From SAR324 cluster bacterium (GTDB lineage Bacteria; Bdellovibrionota; UBA2361; JAAZON01), in assembly GCA_012797725.1 (NCBI GenBank), contig JAAZON010000373.1:1-7494 (forward strand): a stretch of DNA of 7,494 nucleotides, in the 5' to 3' direction. The position numbers and the translations under genes are program-made. The notes under the pieces are model-generated. The model ran no database searches. It was not told where the DNA came from and was given only the letters and a program-made list of their open reading frames with translations. The first letter of the stretch is position 1, and the number at the start of each line of letters is the position of its first letter. This document shows positions 1 to 6,739 of this stretch, in pieces.

Positions 1-195
1 CAACCAGGGATAAAATTGACTTCTAAGTCCAAATCCCAACAAACCTGGTAATCCTGACAGAAATAGTTGACAAAGCTCATAGTAAGAGAAACTTAACCAT
101 GAGACATCTCCAACAACAAGCTCTTTATAAAGAGATAGTGCCGATTGCTTCGGATCACTAAGGTACTCCTGCTGGGGAGTCATTGCTGGTTTCAT
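1..195 (-). CDS. N-terminus of hexapeptide-repeat (left-handed beta-helix) acyltransferase, partial
   Basis: This gene starts at ATG 195-193 and runs off the left edge, leaving 65 codons visible. The protein begins MKPAMTPQQEYLSDPKQSAL and continues with LYKELVVGD, a YYEL segment, a hydrophobic stretch with LSGLPGLLGFGLR, and a final QFYPWL. That order (Y.(D/E)LVVG, YEL, LPG.LG..LR..LYP) is the N-terminal helical lead-in I know from bacterial acyltransferases whose later part is a hexapeptide-repeat beta-helix. They usually acetylate sugars in polysaccharide or envelope glycan synthesis. The catalytic repeat region lies outside the window, so the substrate cannot be judged. The start overlaps the Nudix stop by four bases (ATGA), which implies translational coupling. 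A second in-frame ATG at 183-181 is possible. AGAGAG just upstream, inside the Nudix gene, could serve as a weak ribosome-binding site. The family call rests on pattern memory of the N-terminus only. Confidence 0.65.
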   Translation of the reverse strand, partial: MKPAMTPQQEYLSDPKQSALSLYKELVVGDVSWLSFSYYELCQLFLSGLPGLLGFGLRSQFYPWL

Positions 196-737
196 AATTC
201 AAGCTCTCTTTGAGCCCTAAAAAGGGCGATTATCGTTACAGCATCGACTATCTCACCACTATCTACCATTCGCAATGCTTCTGAAAATGGGACCTTTTTC
301 ACCTTAAGAATCTCGGTTCCTTCAGGCCGGCTTTGAACCTCGTGTAATTTTCTGGCAACAAAGACTCTTGCTCTTTCTGACGAAAAACAATTGCTTAAAT
401 GAAATTCCTTGCCCAATTCTGACCACTCATCTGCGATCAAACCTGCCTCTTCTTCAAGCTCGCGTTTCGCCGTCTCCAACGCGCTCTCATCCCTCTCGGA
501 ACCACCTTCAATGATTTCCCATGAATATACTTCGGTAGGATAACGGTATTGACCAACTAGATAAACCTCATTGCTTTCCGTCATCGCAAGGACTCCAGTC
601 GCAAGTCTGGCATTTACTATGCCATAAATTCCAGGTTTTCCGTCAGGCTGTATAACTTGATCCTCTTGGACCTGGATCCACGGATTTTCGTATACAATCT
701 TACTAGATAATTTTTTCCAAGGGTTTTCTTCTGTCAT
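192..737 (-). CDS. Nudix hydrolase, ADP-ribose/nucleotide-sugar pyrophosphatase type
   Basis: This is a complete 181-residue protein. It has a perfect Nudix box at residues 78-100: G78, E84, R92-E93-L94, E96-E97, G99-L100, fitting G-x5-E-x7-REU-x-EE-x-GU. These residues bind the metal that cleaves a nucleoside diphosphate linked to another group. The lead-in WKKLSSKIVYENPWIQV and the block VGQYRYPTEVYSWEIIEGG before the box are typical of the ADP-ribose/GDP-mannose pyrophosphatase branch of cytosolic Nudix enzymes. After the box comes HLSNCFSSERARVFVA; I see no proline at the spot where classic ADP-ribose pyrophosphatases have one, so the true substrate is open. The start ATG at 737-735 has only a weak AGAAGA site before it. 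The stop TGA (194-192) shares bases with the ATG of the acyltransferase downstream, so the two are probably co-transcribed. Length is normal for the family. Confidence 0.9.
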   Translation of the reverse strand: MTEENPWKKLSSKIVYENPWIQVQEDQVIQPDGKPGIYGIVNARLATGVLAMTESNEVYLVGQYRYPTEVYSWEIIEGGSERDESALETAKRELEEEAGLIADEWSELGKEFHLSNCFSSERARVFVARKLHEVQSRPEGTEILKVKKVPFSEALRMVDSGEIVDAVTIIALFRAQRELEL

Positions 738-1244
738 TCAATCTTCTAATCCAACATTGTTTCATTAAGGCTATGCACATGGTTGTTTAATCTAACGATA
801 AACGAATTCTCCATTCTTGGGTAGGAGTCCTGTTATCATTCATTAAGTGCGACTAATTCGGATTAGCTTCCGCGTATAGCTTCAAGGCTATCATCAATAA
901 GTTAAATGGAGGCTACGGCAAGACCTCAGGATACTCACGTCATTGACATCATTTCATTTTCATCAATAAAACTGGATGGACTATGAAAAGCATATGGAAA
1001 AGGAATTTCAATATATTCATAAAAATTCTCCAAGATATTACTGATAGTACTCGAGATTCGAAGAAGATACCAATTCCGTTAAGTTAGTTTCGTGACTTTT
1101 TAGAGTAAATTAATATGATTCACCTCTCTATCTAAGTTAAGGATATTCGTTTAATACATTCAATACAGCCAAAACTAAAAAGGGATCTCATATAAATTAA
1201 ATTGATATAATTCAAACTTCTAAAGTCCCAGATTTTTATATAGG
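738..1244. other. Gene-free A+T-rich spacer
   Basis: About 500 bp lie between the start of the Nudix gene (minus) and the remnant DUF1835 gene (plus). It should hold the Nudix promoter and formerly that of the remnant. I see no reading frame above about 25 codons with a plausible start site, no tRNA-like T-loop motif and no repeat array. Two small perfect hairpins sit side by side: CTAAT/ATTAG at 853-857 and 862-866 with a 4-nt loop, and ATAGC/GCTAT at 876-880 and 887-891 with a 6-nt loop. Neither has a T-run, so neither looks like a terminator. No promoter stands out strongly enough to call. Confidence 0.5.
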
Positions 1245-2096
1245 ATGGGAACAAAGAAAATCTTAAACATAAACAGCGAAGCTATCGCAGATGAAAATCT
1301 TGCCGAATTTGGGCTACCTGGAGAAGTGTTGGAAGGGCATAACATTTTGTTATACGAAGAAATTCGGCAATGCGATTGGCCCAATGAAGAAGATTTGGAA
1401 GGGCAGTTCCTTTCTTGAAAGCCTTACAGGCTGCTGGTTTAATCAAATTCTTGGAAAGAAAACTTTGAACAAGCAGTATGAGGACTTGAAAGAATCTGAG
1501 ATGTGTGACTCTATCTTGTTATTCTTTGATACTTGTCTTTTTGATCAGCCGATGCTTTGCCATATTCTCACTTGTGCAAAGTCGTTTAAGCTCAAAAAAG
1601 TGAAACTACTATGCATTGATTCATTCCCCACAATTTCGCCCTATCATGGAATAGATCAGCTTTTTCCAGAACAGATTGTCTTCGTCTACAACCGAAGCAA
1701 GATTTTGACAAATATCCAATAAATTTTCGCTCAAAAAATTAATAAAGTCTTTGCGACTCAAGATCTAGCGGCGTTTAATGAATTGGATAACATGCTTGAA
1801 GCTCCCCCACTATAGCTTGGCGACCATTAGGCGTCGGACTGAAGAAATGTCCGACAAGCTTTCTAAACTGGGAAGACTTGAATGTCCCATCTTTGTTCTT
1901 GACGCCCTTCAGAATGGAAAATTATCGCTTTCTAAAATCTAATCTTATGTTTCTATACTAGAAACTTCTCCCCAGTATTGATGAAACATGACCCTTTGGC
2001 TTAAAATCAACGGTTTGGCTAAGCACAAAGCTCCACTGATAAAAAATGGAAGGCCCTTAGTCCAAACTTCCTCAATGGGAAGGTGGTGTTAACTTG
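1245..2096 (+). pseudogene. Decayed DUF1835-family gene (frameshifts and stops)
   Basis: Conserved blocks of a DUF1835-type protein appear in the right order but in all three plus frames. Block 1 (from ATG 1245) reads MGTKKILNINSEAIADENLA, then FGLPGEVLEGHNILLYEE, and ends at TGA 1416-1418. Block 2 starts near 1405-1411 in the next frame, reading FLESLTGCWFNQ, ILLFFDTCLFDQPMLCHIL and CIDSFPTISPYHGIDQLFPE. It is stopped by TAA 1720-1722, although AFNELDNMLEAPPL follows in frame up to TAG 1813. Block 3 (frame of 1811) reads LATIRRRTEEM, GRLECPIFVLDALQNGKLSL, stops at TAA 1940 and TGA 1979/1982, then MTLWLKINGLAKHKAPLI. A last block, QWEGGVNL (2073-2096), is in the first frame again and resembles the family's W-x-GGV-x-L ending. 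From memory of the family, intact members have ...LPG(D/E)VL.W.D.L.EGP..., VLWFEHDLYDQLQLL and L(I)CID.FPG...F.GLGQL. The molecular function of the family is not established. The 143-codon open frame at 1291-1722 is the middle fragment, not a gene of its own. I am fairly sure it is a relic and somewhat less sure of the family name. Confidence 0.68.
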
Positions 2097-2292
2097 AAAT
2101 TGTTCAATATCGTTATTTTAGATCTTTGCATTCCAAGCATTTAAAGATAGAAGTTGGAAACATTGGTTGTCAGGGCTGCTGATAATCCAATTGAGTTTAA
2201 AGTGCTCGGCATTGCAACAAAATACTAGTTTCTTGAAATCCAATTAAACGCAAACGGATAACAATCCTAAATAGCGACAATACGCCAACATA
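2097..2292. other. Spacer downstream of methyltransferase and DUF1835 relic
   Basis: These 196 bp lie between the 3' ends of two convergent units. The longest trace of coding is a 24-codon run from 2154 to a TAG at 2226-2228, which has no start signal and no recognisable product. On the minus strand a 4-bp hairpin (GGAT-TGTT-ATCC) lies just after the methyltransferase stop and is followed by a T-rich stretch, but it is too short to call a terminator. Confidence 0.4.
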
Positions 2293-3039
2293 TCATCGCG
2301 ACATCAGTGCAAAAACTCCCCAACCAAGGAATTCACGTGTATAAGTTGCATGGCGTTCAGGTTCTGAATTAAGTTGCACTCGAATATCTTTTGCGAGCTC
2401 ATCATCAGGATTGGCTTCAAGCCATCGGCGCATGGTGAGCCATTTCGCTGCTTCGTATCTGTCCCAACTATCTTGGTCTGCCAAAACCATTTCAACGACG
2501 TCGTAGCTAATGTGGCCGAAGGATGCAAGAAGTTCTGGAAGTGTGACAAAGTCAGATACTGAGTTGGCAAGACACTTTTTGGCAATTTCTTCAGTCGGTG
2601 GTAACTGCCGCCAATAGGGCTCGCCGATGAGGATGATACCTCCTTTGCCAAGGCTCCGCGCAAGAAGCTCGATAGTACCGACAAGTCCCCCGCCAATCCA
2701 AGTAGCACCTAGACAAGCTGCTACATCGACCTTCTCGCTAGAGACATAGCCAGCAGCATCGTCATGGATAAACTTAACTCGATCAGCCACACCGAGTTCT
2801 TTCGCACGTGCTTTCGCTTGTTCCGTGAATAATTGGCTCATGTCTATACCGGTACCTGTAATTCCGTAATCGCGCGCCCAGGTACAGAGCATCTCCCCCG
2901 AACCACTTCCAAGGTCAAGTACTTGTGCTCCCGATTCCAACCGTAGTGCTGCTCCGAGAGTTGCAAGCTTTTCGGGTGTGAATGGGTTATGGATACGATG
3001 AGCACTTTCGGTAATGTTGAATATCCGTGGTATGTCCAC
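2293..3039 (-). CDS. yjhP: YjhP-like SAM-dependent class I methyltransferase
   Basis: This 248-residue protein is complete and is a Rossmann-fold methyltransferase. The SAM-binding motif I is VLDLGSGSGEM (residues 40-50). It is followed by GTGIDMS with acidic D66 (62-68), an HDDAA block (92-96), DVAACLGATWI (105-115) and GGIILIGEPYWRQLP (133-147). The opening MDIPRIFNITESAHRIHNPF and the late block YEAAKWLTMRRWLEANPDD match, as I remember it, the E. coli protein YjhP, which is the same length. The YjhP substrate is not known to me, so only the reaction type is certain. The start is GTG 3039-3037, supported by a good Shine-Dalgarno GAGGAG at 3054-3049 with a 9-nt gap. It stands alone, with no co-directional neighbour close by. 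Sampled lines of the gene are 52-58% G+C, above most of the pilU lines I sampled (30-50%), which hints at acquisition by transfer. Confidence 0.88.
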   Translation of the reverse strand: MDIPRIFNITESAHRIHNPFTPEKLATLGAALRLESGAQVLDLGSGSGEMLCTWARDYGITGTGIDMSQLFTEQAKARAKELGVADRVKFIHDDAAGYVSSEKVDVAACLGATWIGGGLVGTIELLARSLGKGGIILIGEPYWRQLPPTEEIAKKCLANSVSDFVTLPELLASFGHISYDVVEMVLADQDSWDRYEAAKWLTMRRWLEANPDDELAKDIRVQLNSEPERHATYTREFLGWGVFALMSR

Positions 3040-3048
3040 TGTGAAAAT

Positions 3049-3054
3049 CTCCTC
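3049..3054 (-). promoter_or_regulatory. Ribosome-binding site of the methyltransferase
   Basis: GAGGAG on the minus strand lies 9 nt before GTG 3039. It decides the start in favour of this GTG, since no ATG is available at the matching N-terminus. Confidence 0.75.
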
Positions 3055-3391
3055 ATGGGTGTAAATACATTTTCTTGCAGCCTAACACCAAATGTGTATA
3101 TTCACTAGGCACTCATTCAATTCTATCCAATCTTATGTAACAAAATGAGAGTGGCTTCCGTTCTTTTCTTTAAAGCTCAATAAACATCACATTTTACGAT
3201 GCCTCCAGTCTGCCAACAACTATTGGCGATACTCCCAACTAATGCTCGAATTTTCGCGAAATTATTGAAGCGCGAAGAATGCGAAGGACCAGAATGGGGT
3301 GCAATTGTTAAGATGATAACACACTTTTGATACTTCGCACGTTTTGAGATTTTTGCATTAAATTTTCTTAATTATCCTTCCCAGATCACGT

Positions 3392-3679
3392 GTGTCAGTA
3401 AAGAATCTAGCTCTGACGCTTTCGTCAATCAAAATGTGTTGTGAAAGAGGGAACACCACTTTATCGATTGCTCCATCGCAAGATCAGATGCTGCTTTATG
3501 AGGCATCGTCAGCCGTAGTCGGAAATTCGTGTACCAACCGACCAGCAGCCGCTCCAGCAGAAGTGTGCAAAAATCAAATAATCGACGTGAAATGCGAGAA
3601 TGTCGAAGTAGGTCGGACGGCCTGCACCCGGACAAATAAGACAGGCCGACCCTACACCATTGAAATGACTCTAGCCTGA
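3392..3679 (+). CDS. Doubtful small hypothetical protein, cysteine-rich
   Basis: This is a 95-codon frame starting with GTG and ending at TGA 3677-3679. The product would contain six cysteines in 95 residues, including a CC pair (residues 16-17), a short PAAAPAE stretch, and a polar, threonine-rich end (GRTACTRTNKTGRPYTIEMTLA from about residue 74). It has no signal peptide, membrane helix or motif that I recognise. No Shine-Dalgarno sequence precedes the GTG, and an internal ATG at 3434 is equally unsupported. It could be a chance frame or a fragment of a decayed gene. I list it because it is the longest uninterrupted frame in the G+C-richer part of this otherwise empty stretch. Confidence 0.15.
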   Translation: MSVKNLALTLSSIKMCCERGNTTLSIAPSQDQMLLYEASSAVVGNSCTNRPAAAPAEVCKNQIIDVKCENVEVGRTACTRTNKTGRPYTIEMTLA

Positions 3680-4282
3680 TGCCATAAGCTTGGCCTCACA
3701 ACCCAACTTCTTAACACGACGAAGTAAGGCATCTGTGAATGGAAAAGAAAGCAGTCGATTGGGCATACGTTGCAGATAAAGAGCATGTGTTCGCTTCTTC
3801 AAGAAACGACGCACTGCCATGATTTCCGCAAAAACCCAAAAATACTTCCATGTTTTACTGAACAAAAATTGCAGCAAACGTCACAGCAGATTGCCTTCAA
3901 GAATATTACAACATGAAATGCCGAATGATGGGCGGCGACATGACCCGAATGCATGTAGATACAGAAGTGGATTCACTAGACAGAACTGCATAAGAATTAT
4001 CACAAATCCGTCTGCGGTATTCACAGCCGCTACAATACGAAAGCAAAATGTTTCAAAACATACGGGGAGTGGTGTCTCTCAAGTATCTCGCCTTGAGAGG
4101 ATTACAAGCATTTTGAGAGATATTGCTGCCGGACTATTAATTAGATACCCGCCTTAGTGTCCCAACAAAGAAAACACAATTTAGAAAATTGAATATGTTT
4201 TTATTCGAGCATTTTTTTGAGGCCAGAGGCAATTTCATTGGTAGTAAAGTGGAACAGTCTAAATAAATTTTCTCAAGGCCTC

Positions 4283-5440
4283 TTAGAACTCTTCTTTAAG
4301 TCTTAAGTTCTCTTCCTTTCCTTCACCTTGTGTCTGCAACTTTGATACCTGTCCTGCCTTTTTCTCATCAAACAGGCCCTCTTCGGTCAACTTGACCTGT
4401 AGACGTAAATTATTCTGACTGTCTGCATTTTTAAGCGCCTCATCTAAAGTAATCTTCTTGGCTTTATACATTTCATAAAGATGTTGATCAAAAGTCTGCA
4501 TTCCAACATTAGTGCTCTTTTCCATAGCCTCTCGTATTTCAGCGATTTGACCCTTATGAATCAAATCCTTGATGCGAGGACTGTCAAGAAGTATTTCAAC
4601 TGCTGCAATACGTCCACCATCTATAGTTTGAACAAGACGCTGACTTATTATTGAACGCAAATTCAAACTAAGCTGCATATAAATTTGATTGTGCCTCTCA
4701 GGCGGGAAAAAGTTCATGATGCGTTCCATTGCCTGGTTTGCATTATTGCTGTGCAAGGTTGAAAGGCATAAATGTCCAGTTTCAGCAAATGTAATTGCTG
4801 CTTCCATGGTCTCAGTATCCCGAATTTCACCGATTAAAATCACGTCCGGCGCCTGACGTAAAGTGTTTTTCAATGCTACTTTGTAGTCTTCCGTATCCAT
4901 ACCTATTTCACGTTGAGAAATTATGCACTTCTTATGCTCATGCACAAACTCGATTGGATCTTCAACACTAACAATATGACCAGCAGCATTTTCACTTCTA
5001 TAGTCAATCATCGCTGCCAACGTGGTTGATTTACCGCAGCCTGTAGCACCCACAACGAGAACTAGACCTCTTTTTGTCATAGAGATGTCTTTCAGTATCG
5101 ATGGGAGACCAAGTTCGTCAACTGTGGGAATAACTGATTTAATGCGACGAGACACTATCCCCACACATCCTCGTTGTCTGAAAATATTAACCCTGAAACG
5201 CCCCAATGCTTTGTAATATAGAGCCAGATTCATTTCATTTGTTTCTTGAAATTCACGCTGCTGGCGATCGCTCATTATACTATTTGCAAGCATTTCAGTA
5301 TCGGCTTGTGAAAGCATGCGATTTCCTGCTGGACGCACGATGCCATTTATGCGATACATCGGCGGACTATCCACAGTAAGATACAAGTCAGATGCATCAT
5401 GTTCAGCCATTACTGCTAAAAGTTTCGCAATATCCAACAT
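4283..5440 (-). CDS. pilU: PilU, type IV pilus retraction ATPase
   Basis: This 385-residue hexameric secretion ATPase acts at the cytoplasmic base of type IV pili. Visible motifs are the N-terminal ASDLYLTVDSPPMYRING, Walker A GATGCGKST (131-139), the Asp box SVEDPIEF (158-165, with acidic E164), Walker B ILIGEIRD (201-208, E205) and the His box with H223 and H230 (AETGHLCLSTLH). PilU-type traits are NNANQAMERIMNFFPPERHN, SLNLRSIISQRLV, KSTNVGMQTFDQHLYEMY and NADSQNNLRLQVKL. Where PilT has AIRNLIRE, this protein has PRIKDLIHKG (288-297). In studied species PilU supports PilT-dependent retraction and cannot replace PilT. The last 35 residues form a charged tail rich in K, E and Q. The start ATG 5440-5438 has a good AAGGGG site 8 nt upstream, and only 22 nt separate it from the pilT stop, so the two form an operon. 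Confidence 0.93.
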   Translation of the reverse strand: MLDIAKLLAVMAEHDASDLYLTVDSPPMYRINGIVRPAGNRMLSQADTEMLANSIMSDRQQREFQETNEMNLALYYKALGRFRVNIFRQRGCVGIVSRRIKSVIPTVDELGLPSILKDISMTKRGLVLVVGATGCGKSTTLAAMIDYRSENAAGHIVSVEDPIEFVHEHKKCIISQREIGMDTEDYKVALKNTLRQAPDVILIGEIRDTETMEAAITFAETGHLCLSTLHSNNANQAMERIMNFFPPERHNQIYMQLSLNLRSIISQRLVQTIDGGRIAAVEILLDSPRIKDLIHKGQIAEIREAMEKSTNVGMQTFDQHLYEMYKAKKITLDEALKNADSQNNLRLQVKLTEEGLFDEKKAGQVSKLQTQGEGKEENLRLKEEF

Positions 5441-5448
5441 GGAGTATT

Positions 5449-5454
5449 CCCCTT
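5449..5454 (-). promoter_or_regulatory. Ribosome-binding site of pilU
   Basis: AAGGGG on the minus strand lies 8 nt before ATG 5440, inside the 22-nt gap after the pilT stop. It fixes the pilU start and shows that pilU has its own initiation site within the operon. Confidence 0.7.
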
Positions 5455-5462
5455 TTTACAAA

Positions 5463-6533
5463 TTAGTACTTTCCTTTACCTTTTCCTTCATCCAACTCTT
5501 TGAACATATCTGGATTACCAGTTTTTTCTATCGCGGTTTCTCTGGTGATCAATCCCCTGTCGACAAGCTCTATCAAGTGCATTTCTAACGTGTGCATGCC
5601 CTTTCCCTGAGAAGTCTGCATTGTACTTGGTAATTGATGAATTTTTCCTTCTCGAATCAGGTTACGAACAGCTGTCGTTCCAAGCAGAATTTCCAAGGCA
5701 GCAACTCTGCCTCCTCCTATTTTCTTGCATAGGGTTTGAGTGATAATTGCTTGTATTGACTCCGAGAACATTGCGCGTATTTGAGCCTGTTGATTTGCCG
5801 GGAATACGTCAATTACACGATCCACTGTTTTAGGCGCACTTGAAGTATGCAAGGTCCCAAAAACCAAATGCCCTGTTTCTGCTGCGGTTAGGGCAAGTTG
5901 AATGGTCTCAAGATCTCGCATTTCACCCACCAGAATGTAATCGGGATCTTCACGCAGAGCGGCTCGAAGAGCATTAGCAAATGACTGAGTGTGAGGACCT
6001 ACTTCTCTTTGATTAACCAGGCACTTTTTAGATTTATGTATAAACTCGATTGGATCTTCAATCGTTAGAATATGCCCTTCCTTGTTTACATTCACAACAT
6101 CGAGCATAGCTGCCAACGTTGTAGACTTGCCAGAACCAGTTGGCCCCGTGACAAGTATTAGCCCCTTCTCGCGGTTTGTGAGGTCGCCTAATATTGGCGG
6201 CATTCCGAGTTGTTCGAGGGTCAAAATATCAAAAGGAATCTTTCGAAATACCGCTCCAAGGCCTCGATTTTGTCTAAACACATTAACACGGAAACGTGCA
6301 ATTTCTCCCACTTGCATCGAAAAATCGAGATCACTGAATTCTTCAAATTGCTTTCGCTGGGCATCTCCCATTATGTCGTAGATCATCGCGTGAGTTTGCT
6401 CTGAAGTCAGTGCTGGCATCTTGACTTTCTTCATGCTTCCATGAATACGCATCATCGGTGGTTCGCCTGCGCTAATGTGCAAGTCAGATGCATCTTGTTG
6501 ATGTGCGAATTCGAGTAGTTTAGTAATATCCAT
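5463..6533 (-). CDS. pilT: PilT, type IV pilus retraction motor ATPase
   Basis: This 356-residue protein powers pilus disassembly for twitching motility, surface sensing and DNA uptake. The N-terminus MDITKLLEFAHQQDASDLHI and SAGEPPMMRIHG are typical of PilT. Catalytic parts follow: arginine-containing RFRVNVFRQ (80-88), Walker A GPTGSGKST (130-138), the Asp box TIEDPIEF (157-164, E163), Walker B ILVGEMRD (200-207, E204), and the His box AETGHLVFGTLHT with H222 and H229. The retraction motif AVRNLIRE (288-295) is nearly identical to the AIRNLIRE signature of true PilT, which separates it from PilB and PilU. The C-terminus ends in a Gly/Lys run (GKGKGKY). All key residues are present, so it should be active. 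It is the first gene of the pilT-pilU pair and is divergent from mfd. No strong Shine-Dalgarno site precedes ATG 6533, but the start matches the family N-terminus. Confidence 0.95.
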   Translation of the reverse strand: MDITKLLEFAHQQDASDLHISAGEPPMMRIHGSMKKVKMPALTSEQTHAMIYDIMGDAQRKQFEEFSDLDFSMQVGEIARFRVNVFRQNRGLGAVFRKIPFDILTLEQLGMPPILGDLTNREKGLILVTGPTGSGKSTTLAAMLDVVNVNKEGHILTIEDPIEFIHKSKKCLVNQREVGPHTQSFANALRAALREDPDYILVGEMRDLETIQLALTAAETGHLVFGTLHTSSAPKTVDRVIDVFPANQQAQIRAMFSESIQAIITQTLCKKIGGGRVAALEILLGTTAVRNLIREGKIHQLPSTMQTSQGKGMHTLEMHLIELVDRGLITRETAIEKTGNPDMFKELDEGKGKGKY

Positions 6534-6739
6534 AAAATCGTACCGTATCGATAAAACTATGAACTTTCCAATGTTTAACTTTATACGTATTATTTATCGT
6601 CTTATTAGCATCAAAAACTGAACAAGAAATATTTTTGTGCAATTCAGAACTTTCAGTTTTTTGAAAATGTTGAGACAATGTCTTTAAAATTGGGTGATTG
6701 AGACCCATATTGTTCTGAAGAATCAACTGACAGGCTTAA
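6534..6739. promoter_or_regulatory. Divergent pilT / mfd promoter region
   Basis: This spacer of 206 bp separates two genes transcribed away from each other, so it should carry both promoters. For pilT (minus), a TATAAA at 6585-6580 and a TAATAC at 6592-6587 are candidate -10 boxes; TTGATG at 6614-6609 lies 16 nt from the second. For mfd (plus), TTGAAA near 6660 is followed after 17 nt by TTAAAA, a weak pair. An 8-bp palindrome ATACGTAT occurs at 6583-6590, over the candidate pilT -10 boxes. The region is strongly A+T-rich. These boxes are guesses from sequence match only. Confidence 0.35.

Larger units (their letters stand above)
3040..4282. other. 1.2-kb region without a recognisable gene
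   Basis: Between the methyltransferase start and the pilU stop I find no gene I can name on either strand. Short frames exist: 43 codons at 3199-3330 (+), 95 codons at 3392-3679 (+, GTG start), 112 codons at 3819-4157 (+), and on the minus strand a 49-codon arginine- and lysine-rich frame at 3671-3820. None has a convincing Shine-Dalgarno site, and those at 3671-3877 overlap each other on opposite strands, so at most one of them could be real. The frame starting at 3199 has only one stop (TGA 3328) before 3438, suggesting old coding sequence. Sequence around 3480-3660 is richer in G+C than its A+T-rich flanks. I see no terminal inverted repeats, transposase motifs or tRNA. The region may be a decayed gene or a spacer. 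Confidence 0.5.

Noticed and set aside
1291..1722. Stand-alone 143-residue hypothetical protein
   Set aside because: It is the middle frame of the broken DUF1835 gene; its first 40 or so residues are out of frame with the better-matching upstream block (LPGEVLEGHNILLYEE).
2154..2228. Short coding-like run (24 codons) beyond the DUF1835 relic
   Set aside because: Too short, no start signal, stop immediately upstream, and no family recognised.
2304..2708. 134-codon frame on the minus strand
   Set aside because: It lies fully inside the methyltransferase in another frame and shows no family features.
2844..3056. 70-codon minus frame whose ATG overlaps the methyltransferase ribosome-binding site
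   Set aside because: A shadow of the methyltransferase start; the GAGGAG site fits the GTG of the conserved protein.
3240..3290. Repeated GCGAA units and the palindrome TTCGCGAA as a possible repeat array or binding site
   Set aside because: Only three irregularly spaced copies of a 5-mer, within chance expectation.
4219..4282. GAGGCC / GGCCTC inverted repeat after pilU as a terminator
   Set aside because: The arms are over 50 nt apart and the adjacent T/A run is on the wrong side for termination of pilU transcripts.
5316..5588. 90-codon plus-strand frame across the pilT-pilU junction
   Set aside because: It is antisense to two clear genes and has no recognisable product.
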